Origin: an uncultured Oscillospiraceae bacterium | GTDB taxonomy: Bacteria > Bacillota > Clostridia > Oscillospirales > Ruminococcaceae | Assembly: GCA_900556255.1 (NCBI GenBank) | Contig: USNZ01000088.1 | Span: forward strand, 1 to 5,885 | DNA: 5,885 nt | Direction of reading: 5' to 3' | Program-made: the position numbers and the translations under genes | Part shown: positions 5,636-5,885 of the stretch, in pieces | How positions within the stretch are numbered: position 1 is the first letter of the stretch | Layout: the number at the start of each line of letters is the position of its first letter | Notes under the pieces: model-generated | Told to the model about the DNA's origin: nothing | Seen by the model: the letters and a program-made list of their open reading frames with translations, nothing else | Database searches by the model: none

Positions 5636-5885
5636 TTATTTTTTGTGGGAGCTGTCGTAGATTGCACGAATGTCCTCCGGCAGCTCGTCGGGAATCATAG
5701 CGGCGAGCTTTTTCTCATTTCCGTCCCGGATTGCCTGTTCATAGTACCAGCATTTGAACTTCAGCATATCCAGCGTGCGGTTCATCCGCGCGATTTCCTC
5801 CTCCATATGCGCCTTCTGCGTTTCAAACAACTCCTTGCGTTGGGGATAGGTGGCAGGACCCTCCGCACACCATTCCATAAACTGC
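5636..5885 (-). CDS. C-terminal part of a MerR-family transcriptional regulator, 5' end cut by window
   Basis: The minus-strand frame is open from the right edge to TAA at 5636-5638. About 82 residues are visible, beginning QFMEWCAEG. The Met at 5876-5878 is internal, not the start: the frame stays open beyond it and no ribosome site can be seen. The stretch MEWCAEGPATYPQRKELFE, then a long amphipathic helix (THMEEEIARMN-like, then RTLDMLKFKCWYYEQA), matches what is known of the MerR C-terminal half. There, a dimerising antiparallel coiled coil follows the winged-helix DNA-binding domain, with the common DMLKxKCWYYE ending. The DNA-binding domain itself lies outside the window, so the family call rests on this tail alone. 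The final residues (PEDIRAIYDSSHKK) are polar and give no clue to a ligand; the single Cys in CWYYE is a usual family residue and does not indicate metal sensing. It converges on traX across a shared terminator, so it is not in one transcript with it. Confidence 0.75.
   Translation of the reverse strand, partial: QFMEWCAEGPATYPQRKELFETQKAHMEEEIARMNRTLDMLKFKCWYYEQAIRDGNEKKLAAMIPDELPEDIRAIYDSSHKK

Noticed and set aside
5876..5878. ATG as start of an 80-aa small protein at the right edge
   Set aside because: The frame stays open to the window edge (QFMEW...) and the content fits the second half of a MerR regulator, so this Met is internal.

Overview
The window looks like chromosome from a fairly GC-rich gut Firmicute. 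The histidine gene order, the HisZ-type regulation of HisG, the strong AGGAGG-type ribosome sites and the style of the small proteins suggest an Oscillospiraceae/Ruminococcaceae member (Faecalibacterium, Subdoligranulum or Gemmiger relatives). That placement is inference; there is no marker gene here to prove it.

Layout. Positions 1-4151, read on the minus strand, are the promoter-proximal part of a histidine biosynthesis operon. A near-consensus promoter (4123-4151) lies a few bases past the terminator of the upstream gene. It drives a single fused hisZ-hisG reading frame (2516-4093), then hisD (1233-2519, 4-nt ATGA overlap), then a 221-bp spacer, then hisC (1-1011), which runs off the left edge of the window. 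The spacer is mostly the carboxy-terminal remnant of a Y1/REP-associated tyrosine transposase. Its stop codon overlaps the hisC start codon, and its last codons carry hisC's ribosome-binding site.

Upstream of the his operon, also on the minus strand, is a self-contained transcription unit (4166-4712). It holds a good promoter, a short leader, a gene for a small single-pass membrane protein with a long acidic tail, and a strong intrinsic terminator. Diverging from it on the plus strand is a TraX-family multi-pass membrane protein (4793-5518, TTG start). A perfect 16-bp hairpin terminator separates traX from a convergent minus-strand gene, the C-terminal part of a MerR-type regulator (5636-5885), cut by the right edge.

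How the genes work together. HisZ-HisG makes phosphoribosyl-ATP and controls flux into the pathway. HisC (imidazole acetol-phosphate transaminase) and HisD (last two oxidations) act late. The remaining his genes presumably follow beyond position 1. The acidic membrane protein, TraX and the MerR regulator have no evident link to histidine synthesis. The less ordinary points are the in-frame HisZ-HisG fusion and the transposase remnant embedded between hisD and hisC. I do not see a defence system, a CRISPR array, RNA genes or an intact mobile element.
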